18,582 nucleotides of DNA. Source: Cyanobium sp. M55B138 (lineage in GTDB: Bacteria > Cyanobacteriota > Cyanobacteriia > PCC-6307 > Cyanobiaceae). Positions 8,086 to 14,902 of the stretch are shown one piece after another (the stretch's first letter is position 1; the number at the start of each line of letters is the position of its first letter). A model generated the notes under the pieces. The model saw only the letters and a program-made list of their open reading frames with translations, did no database searches and was not told the DNA's origin. Location: contig JAGYNF010000008.1 of the NCBI GenBank assembly GCA_018400215.1, positions 1-18,582 of the forward strand, in the 5' to 3' direction. Both the position numbers and the translations under genes were made by a program.

Positions 8086-8117
8086 ATTCTAGCTATTCAT
8101 TCTAGTTTTTATTCTAA
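8086..8117 (+). repeat. Three ATTCTA direct repeats in an AT-rich patch before tRNA-Val
   Basis: ATTCTAG (8086-8092), ATTCTAG (8099-8105) and ATTCTAA (8111-8117) recur at 13 and 12 bases. They end six bases before the tRNA and lie in a distinctly AT-rich stretch (about 8060-8120) in otherwise GC-rich DNA. TATTCT at 8110-8115 is at a suitable distance to be the tRNA -10 box, so part of the pattern may simply be the promoter. The rest of the spacer from 7933 shows only a weak GCTGG/CCAGC inverted repeat (8019-8036) and no gene. Confidence 0.55.
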
Positions 8118-8122
8118 AGTTC

Positions 8123-8194
8123 GGGCGATTAGCTCAGAGGTAGAGCACTACCTTGACACGGTAGGAGTCACTGGTTCGATTCCAGTATCGCCCA
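8123..8194 (+). tRNA. tRNA-Val (anticodon GAC)
   Basis: A complete 72-base cloverleaf. Acceptor arms GGGCGAT/ATCGCCC pair fully with discriminator A8194; the D stem is GCTC/GAGC; the anticodon stem CTACC/GGTAG encloses TTGACAC, giving anticodon GAC (valine, GUC/GUU); the T stem ACTGG/CCAGT encloses TTCGATT. CCA is not encoded, so it must be added after 3' processing. Confidence 0.98.
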
Positions 8195-8202
8195 TTCGTT
8201 TC

Positions 8203-8220
8203 TTCCGGATGCATTCGGAA
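8203..8220. repeat. 18-bp palindrome after tRNA-Val
   Basis: TTCCGGATGCATTCGGAA is self-complementary apart from one G/T pair. It starts nine bases after the tRNA. It could form a processing or termination hairpin in the tRNA transcript (no T run follows) or bind a dimeric regulator upstream of murD. Confidence 0.5.
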
Positions 8221-8276
8221 TGGCTTGGTGAACTGCAGCACAGGTCAAGGCAGCACCAGCGGGGGGCCCAACTGAG

Positions 8277-9707
8277 GTGACCACCAGCCACCCCGTGGCG
8301 CCGGTGTCGGCTGCAGTCCACAGCACGGCTGTGGTGATCGGGCTGGGGCGATCGGGACAGGGGGCGGCCCGCCTGCTCCATGCCCAGGGCCACGCCGTCT
8401 GCGTGCTGGAGAGTGGCCAATCCCCAGCCCTCGAGGAGCGCGCCCGCGGGCTGCGGGCCGAGGGCATCGACGTGCGCCTCGCCGCCCCGCTCAACGCAGG
8501 GGCCATCCTCGCCCTGGCACCCCAGGTCGGCCCCGTGATCGTGAGCCCGGGCATCCGCTGGGACCACCCCGAGCTGGAACGGTTGCGCAACCTGGGCATC
8601 AGGGTGGAGGGGGAGGTGGTGCCGGCCTGGCAGGCCAGCCGCCCGGCCCCGTGGATTGCCATCACGGGCACCAACGGCAAAACCACCGTGACCCACCTGG
8701 TGAGCCACCTGCTGAACAGCAACGGCATCGACGCCCCCATGGCCGGCAATGTGGGCCATTCCGCCGCCGAGTTGGTGTTGGAGCGGCAGCGCTCCAGCGC
8801 GGGCCTGCCCCCCTGGCTGGTGGTGGAGCTGAGCAGCTACCAGATCGAGGCCTGCCCCCAGGTCGCGCCCCAGGTGGGGATCTGGACAACCCTCACCCCG
8901 GATCACCTCGAACGCCACGGCAGCGTCGATCGGTACCGGGCCATCAAACGCCAGCTGCTGGAGCGCAGTGCGGTGCGGATCCTCAACGGCGACGACCCGG
9001 ACCTGCGCGCCAGGGCCAGCAGCTGGGACCGGGCCCTGTGGGTGTCGGCGGGCCCGCGCCGGGAGCTGGCTGCGGGCCTGTTGCCCCACCTCTGGATCGA
9101 GGCCGAACGGGTGTGGCTGGAGCGGGATGGCCAACCCATCGACCTGCTGGCCGCCGACGCCCTGGCCATGCCCGGGGCCCACAACCGCCAGAACATGCTG
9201 CTGGCGGTGGCCGCCGGCCTGGAGGCCGGCCTCGATGGTGCCGCCATGGAAGCGGCGCTGCGCAGCTTTCCAGGGGTGCCACACCGGCTGGAGCGCATCC
9301 GCGAGAGCGGCGAGGTTGTGTATTACAACGACAGCAAGGCCACCAATTACGACGCCGCCGAGGTGGCGCTCGCGGCCCTGGAGGGCCCCATGCTGGTGCT
9401 GGCTGGAGGACAGGCCAAGATCGGCAGCGCCGACGCCTGGATTGCGGCCCTCTGCCGCAAGGCCCTGGCGGTGGTGCTCTACGGCGAAGCGCGCCACACC
9501 TTTGCAGACCTACTGCGGCAGGGGGGCTTCCCGGGCCACGTGCAGCTCTGCGAGGGCCTCGAGCAAGGGGTGCCCCTGGCCGCTGGGCTGGCCGGGTCCC
9601 TGGGCTGCCGCGCCGTGGTGCTCTCCCCCGCCTGTGCCAGCTTCGATCAATACAGCGATTTCGAGGCCCGCGGCGACCACTACAGAACCCTGGTGCTGGC
9701 CCTCTGA
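8277..9707 (+). CDS. murD: UDP-N-acetylmuramoyl-L-alanine--D-glutamate ligase
   Basis: The cytoplasmic ATP-dependent ligase that adds D-glutamate to UDP-MurNAc-L-alanine in peptidoglycan synthesis. At 476 residues it is somewhat longer than the E. coli enzyme. The N-terminal Rossmann-like domain carries VVIGLGRSGQGAARLL (19-34). The central domain has the ATP loop GTNGKTT (131-137), AGNVGHS and ELSSYQIE. The C-terminal domain has PHRLE and NDSKATNYDAAEVAL (from 351), including the catalytic-lysine and nucleotide-binding motifs of the Mur ligases. The start is GTG 8277; no in-frame ATG lies upstream close enough and only a short GAG is adjacent. The gene stands alone after tRNA-Val; 83 bases separate it from the EVE gene. 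Confidence 0.96.
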   Translation: MTTSHPVAPVSAAVHSTAVVIGLGRSGQGAARLLHAQGHAVCVLESGQSPALEERARGLRAEGIDVRLAAPLNAGAILALAPQVGPVIVSPGIRWDHPELERLRNLGIRVEGEVVPAWQASRPAPWIAITGTNGKTTVTHLVSHLLNSNGIDAPMAGNVGHSAAELVLERQRSSAGLPPWLVVELSSYQIEACPQVAPQVGIWTTLTPDHLERHGSVDRYRAIKRQLLERSAVRILNGDDPDLRARASSWDRALWVSAGPRRELAAGLLPHLWIEAERVWLERDGQPIDLLAADALAMPGAHNRQNMLLAVAAGLEAGLDGAAMEAALRSFPGVPHRLERIRESGEVVYYNDSKATNYDAAEVALAALEGPMLVLAGGQAKIGSADAWIAALCRKALAVVLYGEARHTFADLLRQGGFPGHVQLCEGLEQGVPLAAGLAGSLGCRAVVLSPACASFDQYSDFEARGDHYRTLVLAL

Positions 9708-9790
9708 GCGGCGGGGCTGGCGACAGGAGCGCCGGCTGACCCCAACGGCTTCGGCAGATCTACCATGGCCTCGACGAGACCAGACCTGGC

Positions 9791-10246
9791 ATGGCCTACT
9801 GGCTGATGAAAAGCGAGCCGGAGGTCTATGGAATCGGCCATCTCCGCAGCGAGACAACCACCCTGTGGGATGGCATTCGCAACTACCAGGCCCGCAACTT
9901 CATGCGGACAATGGCTATCGGTGATCAAGCTTTTTTCTACCACTCGAACACCAAGCCGCCTGGAATCGTGGGGCTGATGGAGGTCATCGAAACCAACATC
10001 ACCGATCCCACCCAGTTCGACCCCAGCTCCAAATACCACGACCCGAAATCCCAGCCCGGCCAGCCCCGTTGGGACTGCGTGCGGTTGCGGTTCCTGCGCG
10101 AGTTCCCCAATCTGCTCTCCCTGGAGACCCTGCGGGAGCAGTTCAGCCCCGAGGAACTGGCGGTGGTGCGCCGCGGCAATCGCCTCTCCATCCTGCCGGT
10201 GGCAGAGGCCATTGCCCAGCGGCTGCTGGCCCAGCTGGAGGGATGA
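9791..10246 (+). CDS. EVE domain protein
   Basis: A 151-residue stand-alone EVE domain protein of the PUA/YTH-like fold, which in relatives recognises modified bases in nucleic acids. The hallmark N-terminus YWLMKSEP (3-10), WDGIRNYQARNFMR (27-40), FFYHSN and PGIVG are all present, and the length is that of the bacterial THYN1-type family. No nuclease or helicase domain is fused, so it looks like the housekeeping form and not one coupled to a modification-dependent restriction system. Its TGA overlaps the ATG of the downstream membrane-protein gene (ATGA), implying coupling. ATG 9791 agrees with the family start; no strong Shine-Dalgarno is seen. Confidence 0.93.
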   Translation: MAYWLMKSEPEVYGIGHLRSETTTLWDGIRNYQARNFMRTMAIGDQAFFYHSNTKPPGIVGLMEVIETNITDPTQFDPSSKYHDPKSQPGQPRWDCVRLRFLREFPNLLSLETLREQFSPEELAVVRRGNRLSILPVAEAIAQRLLAQLEG

Positions 10247-11004
10247 TGCGCCGCCGCACAGGTAGCGGCGCGGGCCCGCCCCCGATCGCCATTCGCCGCG
10301 CCCTGGAGGAGGGCTGGGCAGGCTTTCGGGTGGCCCCCTGGCCCCTGGTGCTGTTCACGCTGCTGCTGGGCAGCCTCAATCTGTTCTGCCAGCTCACGAT
10401 CCGCTGGAGCGACGACCTGCTACTCGATCCCTTTGGCCAACCGGCCCCCCTGCCCCTGCTGATCAGGGGCCTTGCCTGGCTGGGCTACGTGGTGAGCAAC
10501 CTCTGGCTTGCGGTGGGGCTGTTGCGGGGGGCGGACCAGGCCCTGGGGGGCCAAAGGCCCCGGCTACGCCAGCTGCTGGCCGCCGATCTGCCCAGCCTGC
10601 TGCGGGCTGGCGGCTCCGCCGCCCTGGTGTTGCTGGTGCTGGCCCTGGTGATGCGGCTGGCCCAGGCGAGTGCCTGGCTGTTGGCCCTCCTGCAACCCCT
10701 GCTGGTGGGCCTGCCCCTGTTGGCGGGCCTGGCGGCGGTGGTGTACCTGGCCACCGACCAGATCCTCTGCCTGCCGATCAGCATCCTGGGCCAGGTCTCC
10801 CCCGTGGAGGCCTTCCGCCGCAGCCGCACCGCCATCGATCCCCACTGGCTGCAGGCCCTGGGCCTCACCCTGCTGCTGGGCCTGCTGGTGCTGGCGGGCT
10901 TCCTGCTGTTGGTGGTGGGCCTGGCCGCCGCCCTGCCCCTGGCCGCCTGCACCCTGGTGGCCGCCTACCGCCAGGTGTTCTGGCTCTCGCGAAATCCGGG
11001 CTGA
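10243..11004 (+). CDS. Multi-pass membrane protein, unknown function
   Basis: A 253-residue integral membrane protein very rich in leucine, with about six hydrophobic helices (roughly 32-52, 72-95, 122-142, 145-172 and two between 203 and 240). The N-terminus is basic (MMRRRTGSG) and followed by an amphipathic ALEEGWAGFRVAPW segment. A conserved-looking loop, ISILGQVSPVEAFRRSRTAI (180-199), resembles the soluble loop in DUF975-like and other six-helix proteins, but I cannot assign it with confidence. The start ATGATG at 10243 overlaps the EVE stop; 10246 is an equal alternative. The 3' end overlaps the convergent DUF2811 gene by 40 bases. Confidence 0.82.
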   Translation: MMRRRTGSGAGPPPIAIRRALEEGWAGFRVAPWPLVLFTLLLGSLNLFCQLTIRWSDDLLLDPFGQPAPLPLLIRGLAWLGYVVSNLWLAVGLLRGADQALGGQRPRLRQLLAADLPSLLRAGGSAALVLLVLALVMRLAQASAWLLALLQPLLVGLPLLAGLAAVVYLATDQILCLPISILGQVSPVEAFRRSRTAIDPHWLQALGLTLLLGLLVLAGFLLLVVGLAAALPLAACTLVAAYRQVFWLSRNPG

Positions 11005-11276
11005 GTGGGGAACAGGTTCGCCAGGTAGCAGCGGGTCACATCCCGGCTCTGCACGCCGTTCTGCACCAAAAAACCGGCCAGGGCCGCCTGCACCAAGCGG
11101 TATTGATCCCAGTTGGGATGCTGCTCGATGAACCCCCGCATCGAGGTGAGCAGGGCCTCGGGCACATCGGCCCGCAGGCTCACCATCAGGGCATCCTCCA
11201 ACAGGGCCGCGTCCGCCTGGGCCGGTGGGGGGGCATCGGCGCCTGGATCGAGGTTGTGGGGGGAGCGTCTCTCCAT
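10965..11276 (-). CDS. DUF2811 protein
   Basis: A small cyanobacterial protein of unknown function. The DUF2811 core is evident from about residue 30: RADVPEALLTSMRGFIEQHP, NWDQYRLVQAALAGFLVQNG, then VTRCYLANLF. The core is short and helical, and looks like a soluble interaction or nucleic-acid-binding module, but this is inference. ATG 11276 gives 103 residues with a proline/alanine-rich leader; GTG/ATG codons nearer the core (for example MVSLRADVP) would give the roughly 75-residue size that I recall as common. The longer frame to 11426 was not used because its N-terminus is low complexity. The last 40 bases are antisense to the end of the membrane-protein gene. Confidence 0.85.
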   Translation of the reverse strand: MERRSPHNLDPGADAPPPAQADAALLEDALMVSLRADVPEALLTSMRGFIEQHPNWDQYRLVQAALAGFLVQNGVQSRDVTRCYLANLFPTQPGFRESQNTWR

Positions 11277-11617
11277 CAAGGCAACGGCGGCTTGGAGACC
11301 AGTTCCCCACATCCGGCAGGGAACGTCAAATGGGCCGCAAACTGCGCAAGCGACGCGTCTCATCCGCTGAGAAGATCGGCAGCCACAGCGGTTCGGCAGG
11401 CGGGCCCGCGGTCGTTGCCGCGCCATTGGGCTGGGGGCGGCGGGATGTCAAGGGGAGGGCCGCAGGCAAATGGTTCTCCCCAGGCCCAGGCGGCGGCGGC
11501 CCGCCCGGCCCCACGGGCTGTGGAAAACCCGTGGAAAAGACCCGGCCGGGCTGGGGGTTATCGCCGCTCGACAGCGCGATTAGCAACGCTGATCAGAGCC
11601 ATCCAATCCGGCCAATC
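11277..11617. other. 341-bp gap without a convincing gene
   Basis: This is the largest spacer in the window, between the DUF1818 stop and the DUF2811 start on the minus strand. Open frames cross it on both strands, including one with a basic N-terminus (MGRKLRKRRVSSAEKIG from ATG 11330, plus strand), but they are low complexity, run on into antisense of DUF1818 and match no family that I know. It holds tandem DnaA-box-like sites within an inverted repeat at 11511-11538. A minus-strand TTGACG (11324-11329) is a possible -35 element for DUF2811 without a good -10. Confidence 0.5.
11511..11538 (-). promoter_or_regulatory. Two tandem DnaA-box-like sites in an inverted repeat
   Basis: On the minus strand TTTTCCACG (11530-11538) and TTTTCCACA (11519-11527) are direct repeats 11 bases apart, about one helical turn. 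TTTTCCACA is the DnaA-box form reported for Synechococcus. The second box lies in the loop of a perfect inverted repeat CCACGGG/CCCGTGG (11511-11517, 11528-11534). Two boxes are too few to call a replication origin; a DnaA-responsive regulatory site or a chance pair are both possible. Confidence 0.4.
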
Positions 11618-12019
11618 TCACCCCTGCGGTGCCGCCGTGGGGGAACCGCCACCAGCCCAGGGGTCCTGGGCCCACACCGCCACCAGGGCCTGGCTGGCCT
11701 CGATCGGCCAACTCCCCTCCACGCCGCGGCCACCGGCCTCGGGCTGCAGCACAAAGCGCAGGGCCACGGCCCGGGCCGTGCCCTCCAATTCCACCCAGAT
11801 GGGTCCGCGCTCCAACTCCAGGGTGATGCGCTCCTCGGCCATCAGCTGGTCAGCGATCGCGCCCCATTCAGCCACCAGACGCATCACGGCCTCCTGGAGC
11901 CCGCGGGCTTCCTCCGCGGTGAGCTCCACAGCCCAACCCTCACCCCCCAACAGCACGGGGAAGCCGACACGGCTTGGATCCAGGCCAAAGCGCCAGCCCG
12001 GACCCTGCTGCACCTGCAA
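11618..12019 (-). CDS. DUF1818 protein
   Basis: A 133-residue soluble protein of the cyanobacterial DUF1818 family, function unknown. The family pattern is clear: GPGWRFGLDPSRVGFPVLLGGEGWAVELT at the N-terminus, an EEARGLQEAV helix, then MAEERITLELE and RFVLQPEAGGRGVEGSW. The C-terminal 20 residues are glycine/alanine/proline-rich. TTG 12019 starts two bases after the rpoZ stop; GTG 12013 is the alternative. The near-zero spacing indicates an rpoZ-DUF1818 operon with translational coupling. This pairing suggests a link to transcription, but nothing in the sequence shows one directly. Confidence 0.88.
   Translation of the reverse strand: MQVQQGPGWRFGLDPSRVGFPVLLGGEGWAVELTAEEARGLQEAVMRLVAEWGAIADQLMAEERITLELERGPIWVELEGTARAVALRFVLQPEAGGRGVEGSWPIEASQALVAVWAQDPWAGGGSPTAAPQG
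11853..11860. repeat. HIP1 octamer GCGATCGC
   Basis: Highly Iterated Palindrome 1, a cyanobacterial genome-wide motif, here inside the DUF1818 gene. Only this copy and one at 15999-16006 were found by eye. Confidence 0.9.
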
Positions 12020-12021
12020 GA

Positions 12022-12252
12022 TCAGCCAGGCAGGAGGGAGGGTTGGTCCTGCTCATCGCTGAGCTCGATGATGGCGCGCTGCACGGGCTTGATCATCGAA
12101 TCGTCGAGCAGACCATCGAAGTCGTCGAAGCGGCGCTGCTTGGCACGAAAGGCAATGCGCACCGTGGTGAGGTAGCGATTGCTGGAGTGACGGATCAGGC
12201 TCTCCGCACGCTGGGAGAGGTCTTTGGAGTTGACGTCGAGCCCGCTTTGCAT
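12022..12252 (-). CDS. rpoZ: RNA polymerase omega subunit
   Basis: The small omega subunit, which chaperones beta' into the RNA polymerase core; in cyanobacteria it also affects sigma factor recruitment. The 76-residue sequence fits the cyanobacterial type: [21 protein letters not shown] at the N-terminal half, then [16 protein letters not shown] and [17 protein letters not shown]. The frame is open to GTG codons at 12267 and 12264, but ATG 12252 ([12 protein letters not shown]) fits the family length. First gene of an rpoZ-DUF1818 unit, divergent from the Hsp70-family gene with a spacer of only about 60 bases. Confidence 0.94.
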   Translation of the reverse strand: MQSGLDVNSKDLSQRAESLIRHSSNRYLTTVRIAFRAKQRRFDDFDGLLDDSMIKPVQRAIIELSDEQDQPSLLPG

Positions 12253-12315
12253 TGCTGAATCCACCACTGGCCAGGTGGGTTCACACTAGGCGAGGGCTTG
12301 AGGGGGGCTTGAGCG

Positions 12316-13908
12316 GTGGCCGATGCAATGGAACAGACCACACCCCCGGGCCGGGGTGGCACCCTGGCAATCGACCTGGGCAGCAGCACCACCGTGGTGG
12401 CCCACCAGGTGGCGGGGCAGGCACCCCGCCTGCTCAGCCTGCCGCCCTACAGCCTCAGCGAGCCCGTGGTGGTGCCATCGCTGCTCTGGCTGAGTCACCC
12501 CGACCAGGGGCGGCCGTTGATTGGCCGCCAGGTGCTGGAGGCGGGCCTGGCCCATGGCGATGGCCCCGAACTGCAGCGCGACTTCAAGCGCCGGATCGGG
12601 GCCGTCCAGGGGGGGGAAACGGCCCCGGCGCTGTGGCCGCTCAGTCCGGAACGGGCCGGCGCCCTGCTGCTGCATCAGCTGTGGGGGGCCCTGCCCGCCG
12701 ATCTGGCTCCGGAGCGGCTGGTGCTGACCGCACCGATCGAGGCCTACCCGGGCTATCGCCAATGGTTGCTGGAGGTGTGCCGCGACCTGCCGGTGCAGGA
12801 GCTCGCCCTGGTGGATGAGCCCACCGCCGCCGCCATCGGGGCGGGGCTGCCCCCTGGCAGCACGGTGCTGGTGGTGGATCTGGGGGGGGGCACCATCGAT
12901 CTATCCCTGGTGCAACTGCAGGGCGGCGAGGGGCGGCCAGCCCCGATCGCCCAGCTGCTGCGCTTCGCCGGTCGCGACCTGATCGACAGCCGCCAACAGC
13001 TGCGCTGCGCCCGGGTGATCGGCAAGGCCGGGCTGGCCCTGGGGGGCCGCGACATCGACCGCTGGATCGCCCACCACCTCTGCCCGCAGCAACCGCTGGG
13101 CGGCGGCCTGTTGGATGCCTGTGAACGGCTCAAATGCGCCCTGAGCGACCAGGACGAGGCCCTGGTGGTGTGGAGCGATGGCTCGGGGCCAGCCCGGGAG
13201 CTGCAGCTCAGCCGCTCCGAGCTGGACGCCGTGGTGGCAGGGGCCGGACTGATCGACCAACTCGATGGTTTGCTGGAGGAGGTGCTCGCCGCCGGCCGCA
13301 GTGCCGGCGTGTCCCTCGAGGCCGTCACGGCAATCCTGCCGGTGGGGGGCAGCAGCCGGCTCAGCGGCGTGCGCCGCTGGCTGCAGGATCGCTTCCACAC
13401 CATCCCCATCCGGGACCAGAGGCCGGTGGAGGCCGTGGCCCTCGGCGCCTTGGCCCTCACCCCTGGGGTGCGAATCCAGGACGTGCTCAGCCGCGGCGTC
13501 GCCCTGCGCTGTTGGGATCAACGCAGCGGTCGCCACCACTGGCATCCCCTGTTTCTGGCGGGCCAGAGCTGGCCCACCCCAGCCCCGCTGGAGCTGGTGC
13601 TGGCCTGCAGCCACGATGGCCAGACGGCCCTGGAGATGGTGTTGGGGGAGCCGGGGGATGAGCAACGGGGCGAGGTGGTGTTCGAAGCTGGCTTGCCGGT
13701 GCTGCGCCGCGCCGCGGCAGGCCAGGCCTGGGTGAAGCCCTGGCCCCAGCAGCCGCCCCCCCTCCCCCTGGATCCGCCTGGACGGCAGGGAGAGGACAGG
13801 CTCCGCCTGCGCTTCTCGATCAGCAGCGGGGCCGAGCTGGAACTGCACTACACCGACCTGCTGAGTGGCTCTGCCGCCCCCCCCCGGCGCCTGGGCCCGG
13901 TGCGCTGA
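12316..13908 (+). CDS. Hsp70-family ATPase (short DnaK-like)
   Basis: A 530-residue Hsp70-family protein, shorter than DnaK (about 640). The nucleotide-binding domain is complete: phosphate 1 AIDLGSSTTVV (18-28), DEPTAAAIGAG (167-177), phosphate 2 VVDLGGGTIDLSLV (186-199), LGGRDIDRWIA, and the adenosine motif VGGSSRLSGVR (343-353) followed by PVEAVALGALAL. The substrate domain after about 385 is shortened and divergent, with a proline-rich patch (PQQPPPLPLDPP), and there is no helical lid or EEVD-like tail. It is therefore probably a specialised chaperone and not DnaK itself; no DnaJ or GrpE lies nearby. GTG 12316 has AGGGGGG nine bases upstream; ATG 12328 is the alternative. The following one-TM gene may be its partner. 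Confidence 0.9.
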   Translation: MADAMEQTTPPGRGGTLAIDLGSSTTVVAHQVAGQAPRLLSLPPYSLSEPVVVPSLLWLSHPDQGRPLIGRQVLEAGLAHGDGPELQRDFKRRIGAVQGGETAPALWPLSPERAGALLLHQLWGALPADLAPERLVLTAPIEAYPGYRQWLLEVCRDLPVQELALVDEPTAAAIGAGLPPGSTVLVVDLGGGTIDLSLVQLQGGEGRPAPIAQLLRFAGRDLIDSRQQLRCARVIGKAGLALGGRDIDRWIAHHLCPQQPLGGGLLDACERLKCALSDQDEALVVWSDGSGPARELQLSRSELDAVVAGAGLIDQLDGLLEEVLAAGRSAGVSLEAVTAILPVGGSSRLSGVRRWLQDRFHTIPIRDQRPVEAVALGALALTPGVRIQDVLSRGVALRCWDQRSGRHHWHPLFLAGQSWPTPAPLELVLACSHDGQTALEMVLGEPGDEQRGEVVFEAGLPVLRRAAAGQAWVKPWPQQPPPLPLDPPGRQGEDRLRLRFSISSGAELELHYTDLLSGSAAPPRRLGPVR

Positions 13909-14028
13909 CCCTCCAGTGCCGCGGGCCGGCGGGCGGGGCTGGGGGGTGGACGCCATCGCTTGCTGCACGCGCGGGGCTGCACGGGGTGCCGCGATTCCAT
14001 AAAACAGAGGAATCTGTCGTCGCTCCCC

Positions 14029-14856
14029 TTGGCCCTGCGCCACCACAGGCTGCCCCGATTCTGGCTCGGCCTCACCCTCGGGTTGGTGGCGGTGGGTCTG
14101 GGCGGGGTGTACTGGTGGGAGGGCCAGTTGCCGGCGCGCTTGGAGCAGGCCGCTGCCCGCGGCGACCTGGACGCCTGCCTGCGCTACAGCGAACAACTGC
14201 AGGCCCTGCGCTGGCTGGGCGAGCGCTCGCCATCGGCCCAGGGGGAGTGCCGGCGCCGCAAGGCCGACCAGCTCTGGCAACAGCAGCGCTGGCGCGATGC
14301 CCTGCTGATGCAGCTGCAGCTGGTGAACTCCCCGGCCGGGGAAGCCGGCGACCAGCGCCAGCTGGAGGCCTGGCAGGAAAGCCTGCGCCAACAGGCGATG
14401 GAACGGTTCCAGGCCGGCGACCTGGAGGGGAGCCTGGCCCTGTTGGAGCCGATGGGGGAACACCAGCGGGCCGATGGCAGCAGCCTGGGGGACCAGCTGC
14501 GCCAGGTGTGGGAGCGCAACAGGCTGGGGCTGGAGAGGGCCCAACGGCTGGGCGACCAGGAGCGCTGGTGGGAAGCCCTGGAAGCCCTCAACCGCCTGGA
14601 TCACCCCTGGTGGAGAAGCGAGGCGGACTCCCTACGGGGTGCGGTCAAACAGGGAATCGCAGGCCTCAGCAGCGAGGAGCGCCAGCACGATGGCCACGGG
14701 GCCCTGCCCCATTCCGTGCCCTTCGAGGAGCTAGATCGGGAGGTGGGGCGTCGCATCGCCCAGGGCATGGACGAGTGGAGCGCCTTCCAGGCCGGCTGTG
14801 CCGCCCTGGGGGGCCGGGTGGTGGAGGCCGGTCCCGATTCGGCCTGCCAGCGCTGA
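14029..14856 (+). CDS. One-TM protein with coiled helical domain, unknown function
   Basis: I cannot name a family with certainty; it resembles conserved hypothetical proteins of marine picocyanobacteria. From TTG 14029 it has 275 residues: a single transmembrane helix at about 10-30 (FWLGLTLGLVAVGLGGVYWW) and then a long hydrophilic, tryptophan- and glutamine-rich helical region with repeat-like units (RYSEQLQALRWLGER, ALLMQLQLVN, ALEALNRLDHPWW) reminiscent of TPR arrays. The tail has HGALPHSVPFEELD and GMDEWSAFQAGCAALGG. The frame is open from TTG 13960; AGAGGA at 14007-14012 lies about 16 bases before TTG 14029. It follows the Hsp70 gene by about 120 bases on the same strand and may act with it at the membrane (inference). 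Confidence 0.75.
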   Translation: MALRHHRLPRFWLGLTLGLVAVGLGGVYWWEGQLPARLEQAAARGDLDACLRYSEQLQALRWLGERSPSAQGECRRRKADQLWQQQRWRDALLMQLQLVNSPAGEAGDQRQLEAWQESLRQQAMERFQAGDLEGSLALLEPMGEHQRADGSSLGDQLRQVWERNRLGLERAQRLGDQERWWEALEALNRLDHPWWRSEADSLRGAVKQGIAGLSSEERQHDGHGALPHSVPFEELDREVGRRIAQGMDEWSAFQAGCAALGGRVVEAGPDSACQR

Positions 14857-14902
14857 GCCAAGGCCGGCGGGGGTGGGGGCCCATGACAAGATTGGCCGGG
14901 CG

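Noticed and set aside
8123-8194. tRNA-Val as an integration site for a mobile element
   Set aside because: No integrase, no direct repeat of the tRNA 3' end seen, and neighbours are core genes.
8148-9497. Long minus-strand open frame antisense to murD, ending with a GDTGIEPVTPTVSR-like peptide
   Set aside because: The tail is the antisense translation of tRNA-Val, a well-known source of spurious conserved peptides in annotations, and the remainder is the shadow of murD.
11511-11538. Chromosomal replication origin
   Set aside because: Only two DnaA-box-like sites, no AT-rich unwinding element and no dnaA or dnaN nearby.
11326-11586. Minus-strand 86-residue frame in the DUF1818-DUF2811 gap
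   Set aside because: Proline/glycine-rich with no recognisable family and no start signal.
11330-12175. Plus-strand frame starting MGRKLRKRRV
   Set aside because: Only the first 15 or so residues look distinctive; the rest is low complexity and then antisense to DUF1818 and rpoZ. A short basic peptide cannot be excluded but is not supported.
12901-14604. Long minus-strand frame opposite the Hsp70 and one-TM genes
   Set aside because: Spans two real genes and their spacer with glutamine/alanine/proline low-complexity sequence and no motif.
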